NCBI GenBank assembly: GCA_036381255.1
Contig: DASVDG010000015.1
Location: 1-56,139 of the forward strand
DNA length: 56,139 bases
Reading direction: 5' to 3'
Source of the DNA: CALBZE01 sp036381255
GTDB taxonomy: Bacteria > Gemmatimonadota > Gemmatimonadetes > Longimicrobiales > RSA9
This document shows, piece by piece, positions 25,693-41,592 of the stretch. Every line of letters begins with the position of its first letter. The first letter of the stretch is position 1. Below the pieces are notes generated by a model. It saw only the letters and a list, made by a program, of their open reading frames with translations, had not been told where the DNA came from and made no database searches. A program made the position numbers and the translations under genes.

Positions 25693-26742
25693 ATGAAAGT
25701 ACCGGAGCGCATGCGAGTGGCGCGGCTGTACGGTTGGGGCGATGTCCGGGTGGAGGAGGCGTCGGTGCCGGTCCCGGGGCCCGGGGAGGTGCTGGTGCGG
25801 GTGGCGGCGTGTGGGGTGTGCGGTTCGGACGCGCTGGTCTGGTACGTGGAGCGGAAGGCGCCGGCGGTGCTGGGTCACGAGCCGGTGGGGGAGGTGGTGG
25901 CGGTGGGGGAGGGGGTGCGCCAATTCCGGCTCGGCGACCGGGTATTCGCGCATCATCATGCGCCGTGCATGGCGTGCGAGGAGTGTCGGCGGGGGTTGTG
26001 GTCGAACTGCGAGACGTGGAAGCGGCCGCAGCTGGAGCCGGGCGGGTTCGCGGAGTACGCTTTGGTGCGGGCGGAGAGCGTGGCGCGGGACACGCTGGTG
26101 CTGCCGGACGTGCTGGACTGGGAGGCCGGGGTGTTCATCGAGCCGCTGGCGACGTGTGTCCGGGCGCTGAGGCGTCAGGGGCGGGTGGCGCCCGGCGACG
26201 CGGTGCTGGTGGTGGGGTTGGGGGTGATGGGGCAGCTGCTGGTGTCGCTGGCGCGGGCGTACGGTGCCGGGGTGGTGGTGGGGAGCGATTTCGTGGCGGA
26301 GCGGCGGGAGCGCGCGTTGCGGCGTGGCGCGGACGTGGTGGTGGACCCTGCGGGCGGGGGCGCGGCGGCGGCGGTGCGAGCGGCGACGGCGGGGCGCGGC
26401 GCGGACGTGGTGGTCGTGTGCCCGGGTGATGGCGCGGCGGTTCGTGCCGGCCTGGAGGCGGCAGCGCCGGGCGGGCGGGTCGTCTGCTTCACGCCGCTGG
26501 CGCCGGGCGCGCCGGTGGAAATGGATCTCTCGGCGCTCTATTTCCGGGAGGTCGCGTTGCTGCAGAGCTACTCCTGCGGGCCGGACGAGACGCGTGAGGC
26601 GCTGGAGCTGCTGGTCGCGGGCGCGGTGGAGGTCGCGACGTTGGTCACGCATCGGGCCGGGCTGGACGGGGTGGCCGCGGCGCTCGAGCGGGCGGCCGGG
26701 AAGGCGGCGGGGATGAAGACGGTGATTCTGCCGGGGGCGTGA
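25693..26742 (+). CDS. zinc-dependent alcohol/sorbitol dehydrogenase-like protein
   Basis: 349 residues of the MDR superfamily. ACGVCGSDALVW and LGHEPVGEV hold catalytic-zinc residues, CMACEECRRGLWSNC the structural zinc, and VGLGVMGQLL the nucleotide motif. It is similar in plan to the protein at 24029 but not closely identical, so they are paralogs of different specificity rather than a recent duplication. Divergent from tspO. The substrate is unknown. Confidence 0.82.
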   Translation: MKVPERMRVARLYGWGDVRVEEASVPVPGPGEVLVRVAACGVCGSDALVWYVERKAPAVLGHEPVGEVVAVGEGVRQFRLGDRVFAHHHAPCMACEECRRGLWSNCETWKRPQLEPGGFAEYALVRAESVARDTLVLPDVLDWEAGVFIEPLATCVRALRRQGRVAPGDAVLVVGLGVMGQLLVSLARAYGAGVVVGSDFVAERRERALRRGADVVVDPAGGGAAAAVRAATAGRGADVVVVCPGDGAAVRAGLEAAAPGGRVVCFTPLAPGAPVEMDLSALYFREVALLQSYSCGPDETREALELLVAGAVEVATLVTHRAGLDGVAAALERAAGKAAGMKTVILPGA

Positions 26743-26832
26743 GGACCCCGGGTGCACGCGGCGGGGCGCGTGCGTGCCCGTGCGGATCGAGCCGGCGCGG
26801 CGGGGTGCGTGGGTCGACCGGCGCGGAATCGC

Positions 26833-26861
26833 TTGCCGGCGCGGGGCGCCCGGGCTACAAT
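26833..26861 (+). promoter_or_regulatory. sigma70-type promoter of the cupin-HD pair
   Basis: -35 TTGCCG (26833-26838), 17-nt spacer, -10 TACAAT (26856-26861). The predicted start leaves a leader of about 30 nt with GGAGGTG before the TTG start codon. Confidence 0.6.
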
Positions 26862-26898
26862 GGCGGCCGCATCCCCTGCCGCATGCTGGAGGTGAACG

Positions 26899-27414
26899 TT
26901 GAGCGACGAGCGATCGGCGGCGGGCACCGGGTCCACCGGCGCCGCCGGGGTCGAATCCGAGGGCGCGGTCGAGGCGCGGAGCGCCGCGTGCGGTGGGCCC
27001 GCCGTGCCGGTCCTGGACCGTAGCCGGATCCTCCGGCACGATGGCGCCGGGTGGGTCGGGGTGCGCGCGCTGCCGTACCGGGAGCCGGTGGAGGGGGGCG
27101 CCGTCGCCTTCCGCGGGATCACGCGGCGCGTGCTGGCGGCGCCGGCCGCGGCCGCGTTCGACGTGCGCTACTTCGAGATCGATCCGGACGGGCACAGCGC
27201 GCTCGAGCGGCACGCCCACGTGCACGTCGTCGTCTGCTACCGCGGCCGCGGCCGCGTTCGGCTCGGCGATGCGCTCCACGACGTCGGCTACGGCGACGTC
27301 ATCTACGTGGCGCCGGACGAGCCGCACCAGTTCCTGAATCCGCACACCGAGCCGTTCGGGTTCCTCCGCATCGTGGACCGCGAACGGGATCGCCCCGAAC
27401 CGATCGGAGGTTGA
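26899..27414 (+). CDS. cupin-domain protein
   Basis: 171 residues from a TTG codon placed 5 nt after GGAGGTG. The first 45 residues are low-complexity. The cupin barrel covers about 70-165, with metal ligands in ERHAHVHVVV (HxH) and a later His in APDEPHQFLNP. Cupins of this size act as small oxygenases, isomerases or sensors; nothing decides between them. The HD-domain gene follows after 2 nt and the two are probably co-expressed from the TACAAT promoter. Confidence 0.75.
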   Translation: MSDERSAAGTGSTGAAGVESEGAVEARSAACGGPAVPVLDRSRILRHDGAGWVGVRALPYREPVEGGAVAFRGITRRVLAAPAAAAFDVRYFEIDPDGHSALERHAHVHVVVCYRGRGRVRLGDALHDVGYGDVIYVAPDEPHQFLNPHTEPFGFLRIVDRERDRPEPIGG

Positions 27415-27416
27415 CC

Positions 27417-27995
27417 GTGCCGACGCGCGAAGAAGCCCTGTCGTTGCTCGAGGAGTGGGTGGACAGCCCATCGCTGCGCAACCACATGAAGGCGGTCGAG
27501 GTGGCCGTGCGGGCGTACGCCCGGAAGTTCGGCGAGGACGAGGAGGCGTGGGGGCTCGCGGGCCTGCTCCACGACCTCGATTGGGAGAAATACCCGGAGT
27601 CGCACCCGCTGAAGGCGGTCGAGGAGCTACGCCGCCGGGGCTACCCGGAGGAGATCCTGCACGCGATCCTCGCGCATCGCGCCGATTTCACGGGCGTCGA
27701 GCCGGAAACGCTGCTCGACCGGGCGCTCTACGCGTGCGACGAGCTGACCGGCCTGATCACCGCCACCGCGCTCATGCGGCCGAACGGGATCGATGACCTG
27801 ACGCCGAAGTCGGTGAAGAAGAAGTTCAAGGACGCGGCGTTCGCGCGGGGCGTCGACCGCGAGGAGGTCCGGCGCGGCACCGAACTGCTCGGCGTCGAGC
27901 TGGACGAACACATCCGCAACGTGATCGAGGCGATGCAGGGCATCGCGAGCGAGCTCGGCCTCACCGGCGAGCAGGTGCGCGCCGGCCACGCATAG
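27417..27995 (+). CDS. HD-domain phosphohydrolase-like protein
   Basis: 192 residues. HD-domain metal ligands are His in LRNHMKAVE, the His-Asp pair in LLHDLDWEKYP, a later His in LAHRADF and Asp in YACDELTGL. This is the HDIG subclass common in small bacterial phosphohydrolases. GTG 27417 is preferred over TTG 27411 because GGAGG lies 6 nt before it. It ends with a helical segment. The substrate is unknown; coupling to the cupin gene suggests a shared role. Confidence 0.8.
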   Translation: MPTREEALSLLEEWVDSPSLRNHMKAVEVAVRAYARKFGEDEEAWGLAGLLHDLDWEKYPESHPLKAVEELRRRGYPEEILHAILAHRADFTGVEPETLLDRALYACDELTGLITATALMRPNGIDDLTPKSVKKKFKDAAFARGVDREEVRRGTELLGVELDEHIRNVIEAMQGIASELGLTGEQVRAGHA

Positions 27996-28025
27996 CGCCG
28001 GCGCGACCCCGTCCCTGCTCCAGGC

Positions 28026-28406
28026 TCAGGCCGCGCCCGCGGCCTGCACCACACGGTCCACGTACCGGTCGACGCCGCCGATCACGTCCACGACGTCCGC
28101 CTTCCCCTCGGCCGCGGCGATTGCCCGGGCGAAGTCGAGGAGCACGCCGCGGATCGCGTTGCGGTCCGGGCCGGCCGCGGCCCTCGCGCGCCTGCGCCCC
28201 GCGCGCGCCGCCGGCCGTGGGCGTGAAGGCGCAAGCCGGCGCTTCACTTGAAGCGGGTAGCGCGCGTTGAACGCCCGGGCATCGAGCTTCTCGATCCCCT
28301 TGTCGATCTTCTCGGCCTTCTGCTTCAGCTCCTTGTTCGAGGTCTTCGGGTCCTTCCGAAGCTCCTCCTCCACCATGGCCATGACCTTGGGATTCACCTC
28401 GGGCAT
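28026..28406 (-). CDS. small basic hypothetical protein
   Basis: 126 residues. The first 55 are a charged helical region (VEEELRKDPKTSNKELKQKAEKID then FNARYPLQVKRRL). A basic Arg/Ala linker follows, then a C-terminal helix pair. The RYPLQVKRR segment reads like a nucleic-acid-binding helix. I recognise no named family. It has a clear promoter of its own at 28456-28485 and converges on the HD gene. Confidence 0.55.
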   Translation of the reverse strand: MPEVNPKVMAMVEEELRKDPKTSNKELKQKAEKIDKGIEKLDARAFNARYPLQVKRRLAPSRPRPAARAGRRRARAAAGPDRNAIRGVLLDFARAIAAAEGKADVVDVIGGVDRYVDRVVQAAGAA

Positions 28407-28455
28407 CTCTGGCTCCTTGGTCGAATTATCGGCGAGTCAATGAGATATTGCGGTC

Positions 28456-28485
28456 GTATATGACGTACTCCGCTCGGAATGTCAA
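28456..28485 (-). promoter_or_regulatory. strong sigma70-type promoter of the small basic protein gene
   Basis: On the minus strand: -35 TTGACA (28485-28480), 18-nt spacer, -10 ATATAC (28461-28456). It sits in an AT-rich island and leaves a leader of about 40 nt. Confidence 0.65.
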
Positions 28486-28647
28486 GGTGGTCCGTCACGA
28501 TATCTCGCGACCGCACGCCGGGCCGCGGCCCGGAGGCTCGCTGTGCCGCAGCGGGCGAGCGCGGCGGCGCGGTGCAGGGTGGCGAAGTTTCGGCCGTTCC
28601 CCCATATTCCCGGTTTTCCCGGACGTGCGAACCCCGATTGGAGGTCG

Positions 28648-28899
28648 ATGGAGATGATGCGGTTGCGCGGCGCGGCGAGCGCCCTGTTCATCGCGGTCGT
28701 GGGCCTCGGCGCCTGCGGCGATGCCGAGACGAACGACCGGCGCGGTTACACGAAGGCGCCGCTGGAGAATCCGGAGGTGGTGATTACGCCGGAGGGGCGG
28801 TCGGCGATGGATGAGCTCGGCGATCCGATCCGGCCTGCGGTCGTGGACCCGGACGAGCTGGGCGCGGAAGCGGGGCAGGCGCCGGACGCGGCCTCGTAG
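28648..28899 (+). CDS. small lipoprotein
   Basis: 83 residues. A hydrophobic signal (SALFIAVVGLGAC) ends in a lipobox with Cys at about 24, so the mature part is lipid-anchored. The remaining 60 residues are acidic and Pro/Asp-rich without a known domain. ATG 28648 has GGAGGTCG just upstream. A perfect hairpin with four T residues ends the transcript. Function unknown. Confidence 0.65.
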   Translation: MEMMRLRGAASALFIAVVGLGACGDAETNDRRGYTKAPLENPEVVITPEGRSAMDELGDPIRPAVVDPDELGAEAGQAPDAAS

Positions 28900-28941
28900 G
28901 CGGGGCTGCGGACCCGACGACGGAAGCGCGGCGCGCCGGCC

Positions 28942-32406
<3,465 letters not shown>

Positions 32407-32525
32407 CGGGAGCGAATTGGGTGTGGGAGGCCCATCTTCGCAGGCGCCGGGTCCTTGCGCAAGTCCCATGGATGCGCCAAGTTTCCGGCCACTGCGACAA
32501 CTTTCATTTCACTCGAGTAGACACC

Positions 32526-35861
<3,336 letters not shown>

Positions 35862-35975
35862 CGCCGCCGCGCGCCGCCGCCACACCTGCCCGCGACGGGG
35901 CCCCGCCGCCGCCGGCCGCCCGGCCGGAACGGCGAGCCGGGGCGCGGCAGTGAACCCCAGCGGATCGAAGAGCCG

Positions 35976-38942
35976 ATGGTTCGACCGTACTCGAAGACCT
36001 GGCCGTTTCTCCTCCTGATCTCCTGGGCGTGCGGCGCGGACCGCCCGCCGATCCCTGCGGACGACGTCGCGAGCGCGCGCACGGTCCTCGAGGACGAACG
36101 CGAGAGCGTCCTGGCCGACCGCGGCATGGACGCGGCGGAGCGGGTCGCGCGCATGGTCGAGCTCGGGTTGTGGGCCGCGGCCGACTCGGTGATCACGGCC
36201 GCGCCGGAGACGCCCGAACTGCTCCTCGCCGCGGCCGAGCTGCGATACCGCCAGCATCGCTACGACGCCGCCGAGGCGCTCGTCGGGCGCGTGCTCGCCG
36301 TGGAGCCGGACGACCGCCGCGCGCGGCTGCTCCGGGCGCGGCTGAAGGTGCAGTCGTGGGAGCTGGAGACGGCGGCCGCGATCGCGGACTCGCTCGTGGA
36401 CGAGCGGCGCGATGCGGGAGCCGCACTGCTGCTCGGGCGGATCGCGCTGCTCGAGAAGCGCTTCGACGACGCGCTCGCGTGGGCGGAGCGGGCGCGGGAC
36501 TGGGACCGGCGCAGCGCGGGTGCGTACGTGCTCGAGGCCGACATCCACTTCTGGAACCAGGACCTCGCCGCGGCCGAGGCGGCGCTCGTCCGCGCCCTCG
36601 CGCTGGATCCGTTCGACGCCGACGCCCGCTTCTGGTACGGCTACGCCATCTGGCGGCAGGTCGATGCCACCCGCCTGGACGACATGGCGGCGCAGTGGGA
36701 GCTGGCGCTCGAGATCGATCCGCTCCACCTGCTGACCCACTGGCACTGGGGGAACGGCCACACGAATCTGACGTACGCCGACTACGCGAGCCCGAACGAC
36801 AGCATCGTGCGCGAGGCGCTGCGCGAGGCCGACCGGCTGATCGCGCGGGACGACGTGGCCGCCGCGATCGAGCTGACGCGCGCGGTCGAGCGCGAATACC
36901 CGCAGTCGGTGCTTCCGACGCTGACGCGCGGCTCGGCGTTCTACATGGCGTACGAGCTGCCGGTCGCCGAGCGGCTGGACTCGGCGGCCGCGGCGTTCAC
37001 CGCCGTGCTGGAGCGGAAGCCGCACTACGGCCCGGCGCACAACGGGCTGGCGGCGGTCATCAAGCAGCGGCAGTTCGCGTACCTCGCGGCGTACGACTCG
37101 CTCGAGGCCGCCATCGCGGCCACGCCGGCGCCGGATGACCGCATCTTCGACGAGGTCTTCGACGACGTCGCGGCCTACCCGGGCGACCGGGTGGAGAAGA
37201 TGGTGCGCCGGCAGCTCGGGCCGAGCATCGCCTACGTGCCGTTGCTGCACCGGCTGCGCCGGACGTTCACGATCCCGCCGCTCCACATCGACCTGGCGGA
37301 GGCGATGGAGAGACCGTCGCTGCGCAGCATCACGACGTTCGACAACCGGCAGTGGATGGACATCCGCGGGATCGGCGGCGGCGCGACGGGGATCGAATAC
37401 CTGGAGCGCGGCGCGCACTGGGAGCGGAACGTGCTGGTGCACGAGTACATGCACCTCGTCCACGGCACGGTGCTGACGGACGCGGAGTCCCGGCGGATCC
37501 GCGCGCTCTACCACGACGCCGTGCAGTCCGGCCGGACGCTGGACTACTACGCGGCGAACAACGAGAGCGAGTTCCTCGCCCAGGCGTACGAGGCGTACAT
37601 CTCGCCGGTCAAGGCGCACCCGCTCAACCACAAGTCGATGAACACCCGCGAAGACCTGCGGCGCAAGGACCCGGCGACGTACGCGTTCGTCGACTCGCTC
37701 GTCGCGAGGCAGCGGGCGTACCTCGAGGGGGACCGCGACGCGTTCCGGAGCAACTGGGCGCAGGTCTACACGGAGCTGTCCGAGCTCGCGCGACGTGGGG
37801 ACACGCCGCGTTCGAGGCGGGCCGGGTGGGCGGGGCGGCAGTGGCTCGCGCGGATGTACCTGGACAGCGCGATGATGCGGGATCCCGAGTACATCCCGGC
37901 CTACCTGAGCTACGCCGCGCTGCTGCGCGACGGCGGGAGCTACCGCGCGGCCGAGCGGTGGCTCGACCGCGCGCTCGCGCTCGACTCGACGTACGCGCCG
38001 ACGTACCGCGCGCGGGCGGAGCTCGTCGGCGCGCGCGCCCGCGCCTGGGGACTCGACGCCGACGAGGCGCTGGAGCAGCAGGTCGCGCTCTACGAACGGG
38101 CAATGACGCTCGAGACCGACCTGGCCGAGCGCGCGCGGCTGAACGAGGCGCTGCGCACGCTCTACCTCGCGCACGCCCGCATCCCGGACGCGATTCGCGT
38201 GGCCGGCGCGTACGTGGCGAACGCGCCGACGCTCTCGACCTACCTGCGCGATCGCCGCGACGAGGCGGCGGCGTTCGCCGCGGCGCTGAGGGCGCGCATC
38301 GGCTACGCGGACGAGACGCTCCCCTACTTCGCCGACCTCGTCGCGCGGAAGCCGCAGCAGTACGACCACCGGCTCCAGTACGCGCAGGCGCTGGTCGTCG
38401 CGGGCCGGCCGGACGATGCCGTGGCGACGCTCGAGGAGGCGCAGCGCATCCTCGACGCCGCCGGCCGGCCGCGCGCGGACTACATGATCGCGATCGCCGA
38501 GATCGAGATCGCGCGCGGCGACACCGCGGCCGCCCGCGCCGCGGTCGCGCCGATCCGGGAGGGCCGGGTGCGCGTCGACGACGGCGAGCTCGGCTGGCTC
38601 CGGGTCCGCGCATCGCTCGGCGGCGCCGCGAGCGCGGCCGCCGACCTGGCGGACATCGACGACGGCCGCACCCGTGCCGAGCGCGCCGAGATCGCCTTCA
38701 CCCGCGGCTGGATCGCCGCCCGGCGCGGCTCCGCGTACCGCGCCGAGCGGGCGTACCGCGAGGCGCTCGAGATGAACCCGTACCACCGCCGGGCCCGCGT
38801 CGAGCTGGCACGGCTGCTCGCCGGGAACGGTCGCAACGACGAGGCGCGCGCGGTCATCGCGGCGGCCGACACGCTGCCGCTCCCGCTCGGCCCGGACTTC
38901 CAGCGCGAGATCGCCGAGGCGCTCGCGACGGTCGGCGCGTGA
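35976..38942 (+). CDS. secreted TPR protein with an HExxH metallopeptidase domain
   Basis: 988 residues. An N-terminal export signal ends LLISWACG and may be a weak lipobox. TPR-like helices fill about 60-400. A zincin-like centre follows: HEYMHLVHG (His 489, His 493) with a likely third ligand in NESEFLAQAYEAY (about 530). More TPRs run from about 615 to the end. I know no characterised protein with this order. The amidohydrolase begins 40 nt downstream, so the two may act together on extracytoplasmic substrates. Confidence 0.75.
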   Translation: MVRPYSKTWPFLLLISWACGADRPPIPADDVASARTVLEDERESVLADRGMDAAERVARMVELGLWAAADSVITAAPETPELLLAAAELRYRQHRYDAAEALVGRVLAVEPDDRRARLLRARLKVQSWELETAAAIADSLVDERRDAGAALLLGRIALLEKRFDDALAWAERARDWDRRSAGAYVLEADIHFWNQDLAAAEAALVRALALDPFDADARFWYGYAIWRQVDATRLDDMAAQWELALEIDPLHLLTHWHWGNGHTNLTYADYASPNDSIVREALREADRLIARDDVAAAIELTRAVEREYPQSVLPTLTRGSAFYMAYELPVAERLDSAAAAFTAVLERKPHYGPAHNGLAAVIKQRQFAYLAAYDSLEAAIAATPAPDDRIFDEVFDDVAAYPGDRVEKMVRRQLGPSIAYVPLLHRLRRTFTIPPLHIDLAEAMERPSLRSITTFDNRQWMDIRGIGGGATGIEYLERGAHWERNVLVHEYMHLVHGTVLTDAESRRIRALYHDAVQSGRTLDYYAANNESEFLAQAYEAYISPVKAHPLNHKSMNTREDLRRKDPATYAFVDSLVARQRAYLEGDRDAFRSNWAQVYTELSELARRGDTPRSRRAGWAGRQWLARMYLDSAMMRDPEYIPAYLSYAALLRDGGSYRAAERWLDRALALDSTYAPTYRARAELVGARARAWGLDADEALEQQVALYERAMTLETDLAERARLNEALRTLYLAHARIPDAIRVAGAYVANAPTLSTYLRDRRDEAAAFAAALRARIGYADETLPYFADLVARKPQQYDHRLQYAQALVVAGRPDDAVATLEEAQRILDAAGRPRADYMIAIAEIEIARGDTAAARAAVAPIREGRVRVDDGELGWLRVRASLGGAASAAADLADIDDGRTRAERAEIAFTRGWIAARRGSAYRAERAYREALEMNPYHRRARVELARLLAGNGRNDEARAVIAAADTLPLPLGPDFQREIAEALATVGA

Positions 38943-38982
38943 GCGCGACGTCCGCACCGCATCCACAACCAGGAGGAGACGC

Positions 38983-40599
38983 ATGCGGCTGTCCCGAAGG
39001 ATGACGATCCTGGCGGCCGGGGTGTTGGCCGTCGCCGTGGCGGCCCCCGGGCTCGCCCAGCAGCGACGCGGGATCGAGCCGGCGCCGGACCGCCGGCCCG
39101 GCGAGGGCGAGGGGCCGTTCGAACGGCTGATCATCCGCGGCGCGACCGTGATCGATGGCACCGGCGCGCCGCCGCGTGGGCCGGTCGACATCGTGATCGA
39201 GGGCAACCGCATCCGCGAGATCCGGGGCGTCGGCGCGCCCGGGCTGCCGATCGAGGAGCGGCGGCGGCCGACGGGCGCGACGAAGGAGATCGACGCGACC
39301 GGGATGTACGTGCTCCCCGGATTCATCGACCTGCACGTCCACGCCGGTGGCCCGCCGAAGAACCCGGGCGCCGAATACGCCTACAAGCTCTGGCTCGCCC
39401 ACGGCGTGACCACGGTGCGCGGCGTGCCGATCGGCCCGTTCGACTGGACGCTGAGCGAACAGCGGCGGAGCGCGGCGAACGAGATCGTCGCGCCCCGGAT
39501 CTTCAACTACCAGCGTCCGGGTTCGGGGTGGGACCGCGGCTCGATCGATTCGCCCGAGAAGGCCCGCGAATGGGTGCGCTGGGCCGCGGAGCGGGGGATC
39601 GACGGCCTCAAGCTCGGCGCCTACGACCCCGAGATCATGGCCGCGCTCATCGATGAGGCGAAGCAGCACGGCCTCGGCACGACGGCGCACCTCCAGCAGA
39701 CCGGCGTCGTCCGGATGACCGCGTTGGACGCCGTCCGCCTCGGGCTCGGCACGGTGACCCACTTCTACGGGCTCTTCGAGTCCCTGCTGAAAGACCGCAG
39801 CATCCAGAGCTTCCCGGTCGACTACAACTACGCGAACGAGTACCACCGCTTCAGCCAGGTCGCCCGGCTCTGGAACCAGATCCACGAGCCCGGCAGCGAC
39901 GAGTGGAACGCGCTGATCCAGGAGTTCCTCGAGCACGACGTCACGCTCGACCCGACGATGACGATCTACGAGGCCAGCCGCGACGTGATGCGCGTGCGGA
40001 ACGCGGACTGGCACGAGAAGTACACGCTCCCGTCGATGTGGGACTTTTACCAGCCGGACCGGGACGCACACGGCTCCTACTGGTTCGATTGGACGACGGC
40101 CGACGAGGTCGCGTGGAAGAACTTCTACCGCGTCTGGATGCAGTTCATCGACGACTACAAGGACGCGGGCGGCCGCGTGACCACGGGCTCCGACGCCGGC
40201 TTCATCTACAAGCTCTACGGCTTCGCCTACATCCGCGAGCTGGAACTGCTCCAGGAGGCGGGGTTCCACCCGCTCGAGGTGATCCGCTCCGCGACGCTGT
40301 ACGGCGCAGAGACGCTCTTCAAGCCGAAGGGCCGGCCGATCGAGTTCGGCATCCTCCGCCCCGGGCTGCTCGCCGACCTCGTGATCGTGCCCGAGAACCC
40401 GCTCCAGAACCTCAAGGTGCTGTACGGCACCGGTCACGTGCGCGTCAACATGCGGAACGAGGTCGAGCGCGTCGGCGGGATCCGCTGGGTGATCAAGGAC
40501 GGCATCGTCTACGACGCCCGCCAGCTCCTCGAGGATGTGGCGCGGATGGTCGAGGAGCAGAAACGGCAGCGCGGCGTCATCACGGCGAGCGGACGGTAG
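38983..40599 (+). CDS. exported amidohydrolase-family protein
   Basis: 538 residues. A signal peptide ends AAPGLAQ. The metal-dependent hydrolase fold starts with LHVHAGG (His-x-His near 118-120), continues with AHLQQ and THFYG His residues, and ends with the catalytic Asp in TTGSDAGF. The N- and C-terminal beta strands (IIRGATVIDGTG; LADLVIVPENP) complete the composite domain. Members hydrolyse cyclic amides, peptides or imides; the target is unknown. AGGAGGAG precedes the ATG. Confidence 0.85.
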   Translation: MRLSRRMTILAAGVLAVAVAAPGLAQQRRGIEPAPDRRPGEGEGPFERLIIRGATVIDGTGAPPRGPVDIVIEGNRIREIRGVGAPGLPIEERRRPTGATKEIDATGMYVLPGFIDLHVHAGGPPKNPGAEYAYKLWLAHGVTTVRGVPIGPFDWTLSEQRRSAANEIVAPRIFNYQRPGSGWDRGSIDSPEKAREWVRWAAERGIDGLKLGAYDPEIMAALIDEAKQHGLGTTAHLQQTGVVRMTALDAVRLGLGTVTHFYGLFESLLKDRSIQSFPVDYNYANEYHRFSQVARLWNQIHEPGSDEWNALIQEFLEHDVTLDPTMTIYEASRDVMRVRNADWHEKYTLPSMWDFYQPDRDAHGSYWFDWTTADEVAWKNFYRVWMQFIDDYKDAGGRVTTGSDAGFIYKLYGFAYIRELELLQEAGFHPLEVIRSATLYGAETLFKPKGRPIEFGILRPGLLADLVIVPENPLQNLKVLYGTGHVRVNMRNEVERVGGIRWVIKDGIVYDARQLLEDVARMVEEQKRQRGVITASGR

Positions 40600-40624
40600 G
40601 CCGGGGCGCGCGGACGGCGTGCAC

Positions 40625-40733
40625 GGCGCCCGGCCGGGCGCCGCGTGGCCCGGCCGTGCGGTTTGCAGCGCGGCCGTGCGGCGCGCCCGGCCGGGTGCCG
40701 CAGCCGCGATCCCCGGCGCCGCGGCGGCGCCGG
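40625..40733. terminator. hairpin-rich spacer between convergent genes
   Basis: Between the amidohydrolase and the opposing outer-membrane gene lie an 18-bp perfect palindrome (40625-40642) and a 9-bp stem with CGG loop (40713-40733), plus two copies of GCGGCCGTGCGG-like sequence between them. No T tract. Likely a two-way transcription barrier. Confidence 0.5.
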
Positions 40734-40734
40734 C

Positions 40735-41313
40735 CTACAGGATCGTGATCCCGAGCAGCACCTGCGTCCGCTCGAACGCGCTCCCCTGGTCGCGGAACGC
40801 GGCGTCGCTCATCCAGCGGAGCTGGGCGTCGAACCCCAGGTAGACCCACGGCTGGAAGCGGAGGCCGACCTGGTAGCCGAGCTCGGCGATGTTGTCGTGC
40901 AGCGACGGGAAATCCGAGGCGCCCTTGCGGTACGTGCCCAGCCCCGTGTGCACGCCGACGTACGGCGCGAGGCGCAGCGCGCGCATCCGCAGGAAGTAGT
41001 TCGCCTCGGCGATCAGCACGATCAGTGCGGATTCGGAGTCGAACTCGGAGACGCGCCCCGCGGTGTACCCGGCGATCCCGAAGCCCCAGCCGTTCTGGAG
41101 GACGTACTCGAGACCGACGCCGAACCCGGACTTCGGCTCCTGGATGCTGCCGTCCTCCACGGCGAACGCGGAGCGGTCGAAGATGTGGTGCCCCTTGATC
41201 TTGAGGCGCCCCGCGAACCAGTCCAGCTCCTCGTCGAAGCCGCGCTGGGCGTGGAGCGGGAGCGGATAGACGAATAGAGCGAGAATGCCGGCGACGGCCA
41301 GCCGCAACTTCAT
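40735..41313 (-). CDS. outer-membrane beta-barrel-like protein
   Basis: 192 residues. The signal peptide ends PLPLHAQ. The mature chain alternates hydrophobic and polar residues with aromatic girdles (GFGVGLEYVLQNGWGFGIAGY, VGLRFQPWVYLGFDAQLRW) and ends in a hydrophobic strand without a terminal aromatic. That is the pattern of a small eight-strand barrel of the OmpA/OmpW type. GGAGG precedes the ATG. A 12-bp inverted repeat lies just upstream in its leader. Confidence 0.7.
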   Translation of the reverse strand: MKLRLAVAGILALFVYPLPLHAQRGFDEELDWFAGRLKIKGHHIFDRSAFAVEDGSIQEPKSGFGVGLEYVLQNGWGFGIAGYTAGRVSEFDSESALIVLIAEANYFLRMRALRLAPYVGVHTGLGTYRKGASDFPSLHDNIAELGYQVGLRFQPWVYLGFDAQLRWMSDAAFRDQGSAFERTQVLLGITIL

Positions 41314-41332
41314 CTCGGACCTCCTGCGACGA

Positions 41333-41364
41333 CGTGCATGCGACGAAGTGCGGTCGCATGCACG
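41333..41364 (-). promoter_or_regulatory. 12-bp perfect inverted repeat in the leader of the outer-membrane gene
   Basis: CGTGCATGCGAC (41333-41344) and its exact complement (41353-41364) flank an 8-nt spacer, 20 nt upstream of the start codon and just before the ribosome site. It could be an operator or an RNA hairpin. Confidence 0.55.
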
Positions 41365-41524
41365 ACCCGGGCCGCGACGGTGTCGCGGCCGCGGGCCGTC
41401 GTCGGGACCGGCCGGGGCGTGGCCGCGAGGCGGTGCCGGGCCCGGCGCGCCGGCGAGTCGGCGGCCGTGGGCCGGCCGCGGCGCACCCGGTCGGGTGAAA
41501 CGGGGCCGACCGGCCGGCGCGTTT

Positions 41525-41553
41525 TCGACAGCGCGCCGCGCCGCGCGTAGATT
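41525..41553 (+). promoter_or_regulatory. sigma70-type promoter of the Tat-exported M24 gene
   Basis: -35 TCGACA (41525-41530), 17-nt spacer, -10 TAGATT (41548-41553), leaving a leader of about 33 nt with GGGGGGC before the ATG. The -10 hexamer is identical to that of purA. Confidence 0.55.
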
Positions 41554-41592
41554 GTACGGGGACACCACCGGAATCAGGATCGGGGGGCTTCG

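Noticed and set aside
28480..28647. Divergent promoter for the small lipoprotein gene
   Set aside because: No hexamer pair at 16-18 nt spacing stood out on the plus strand.
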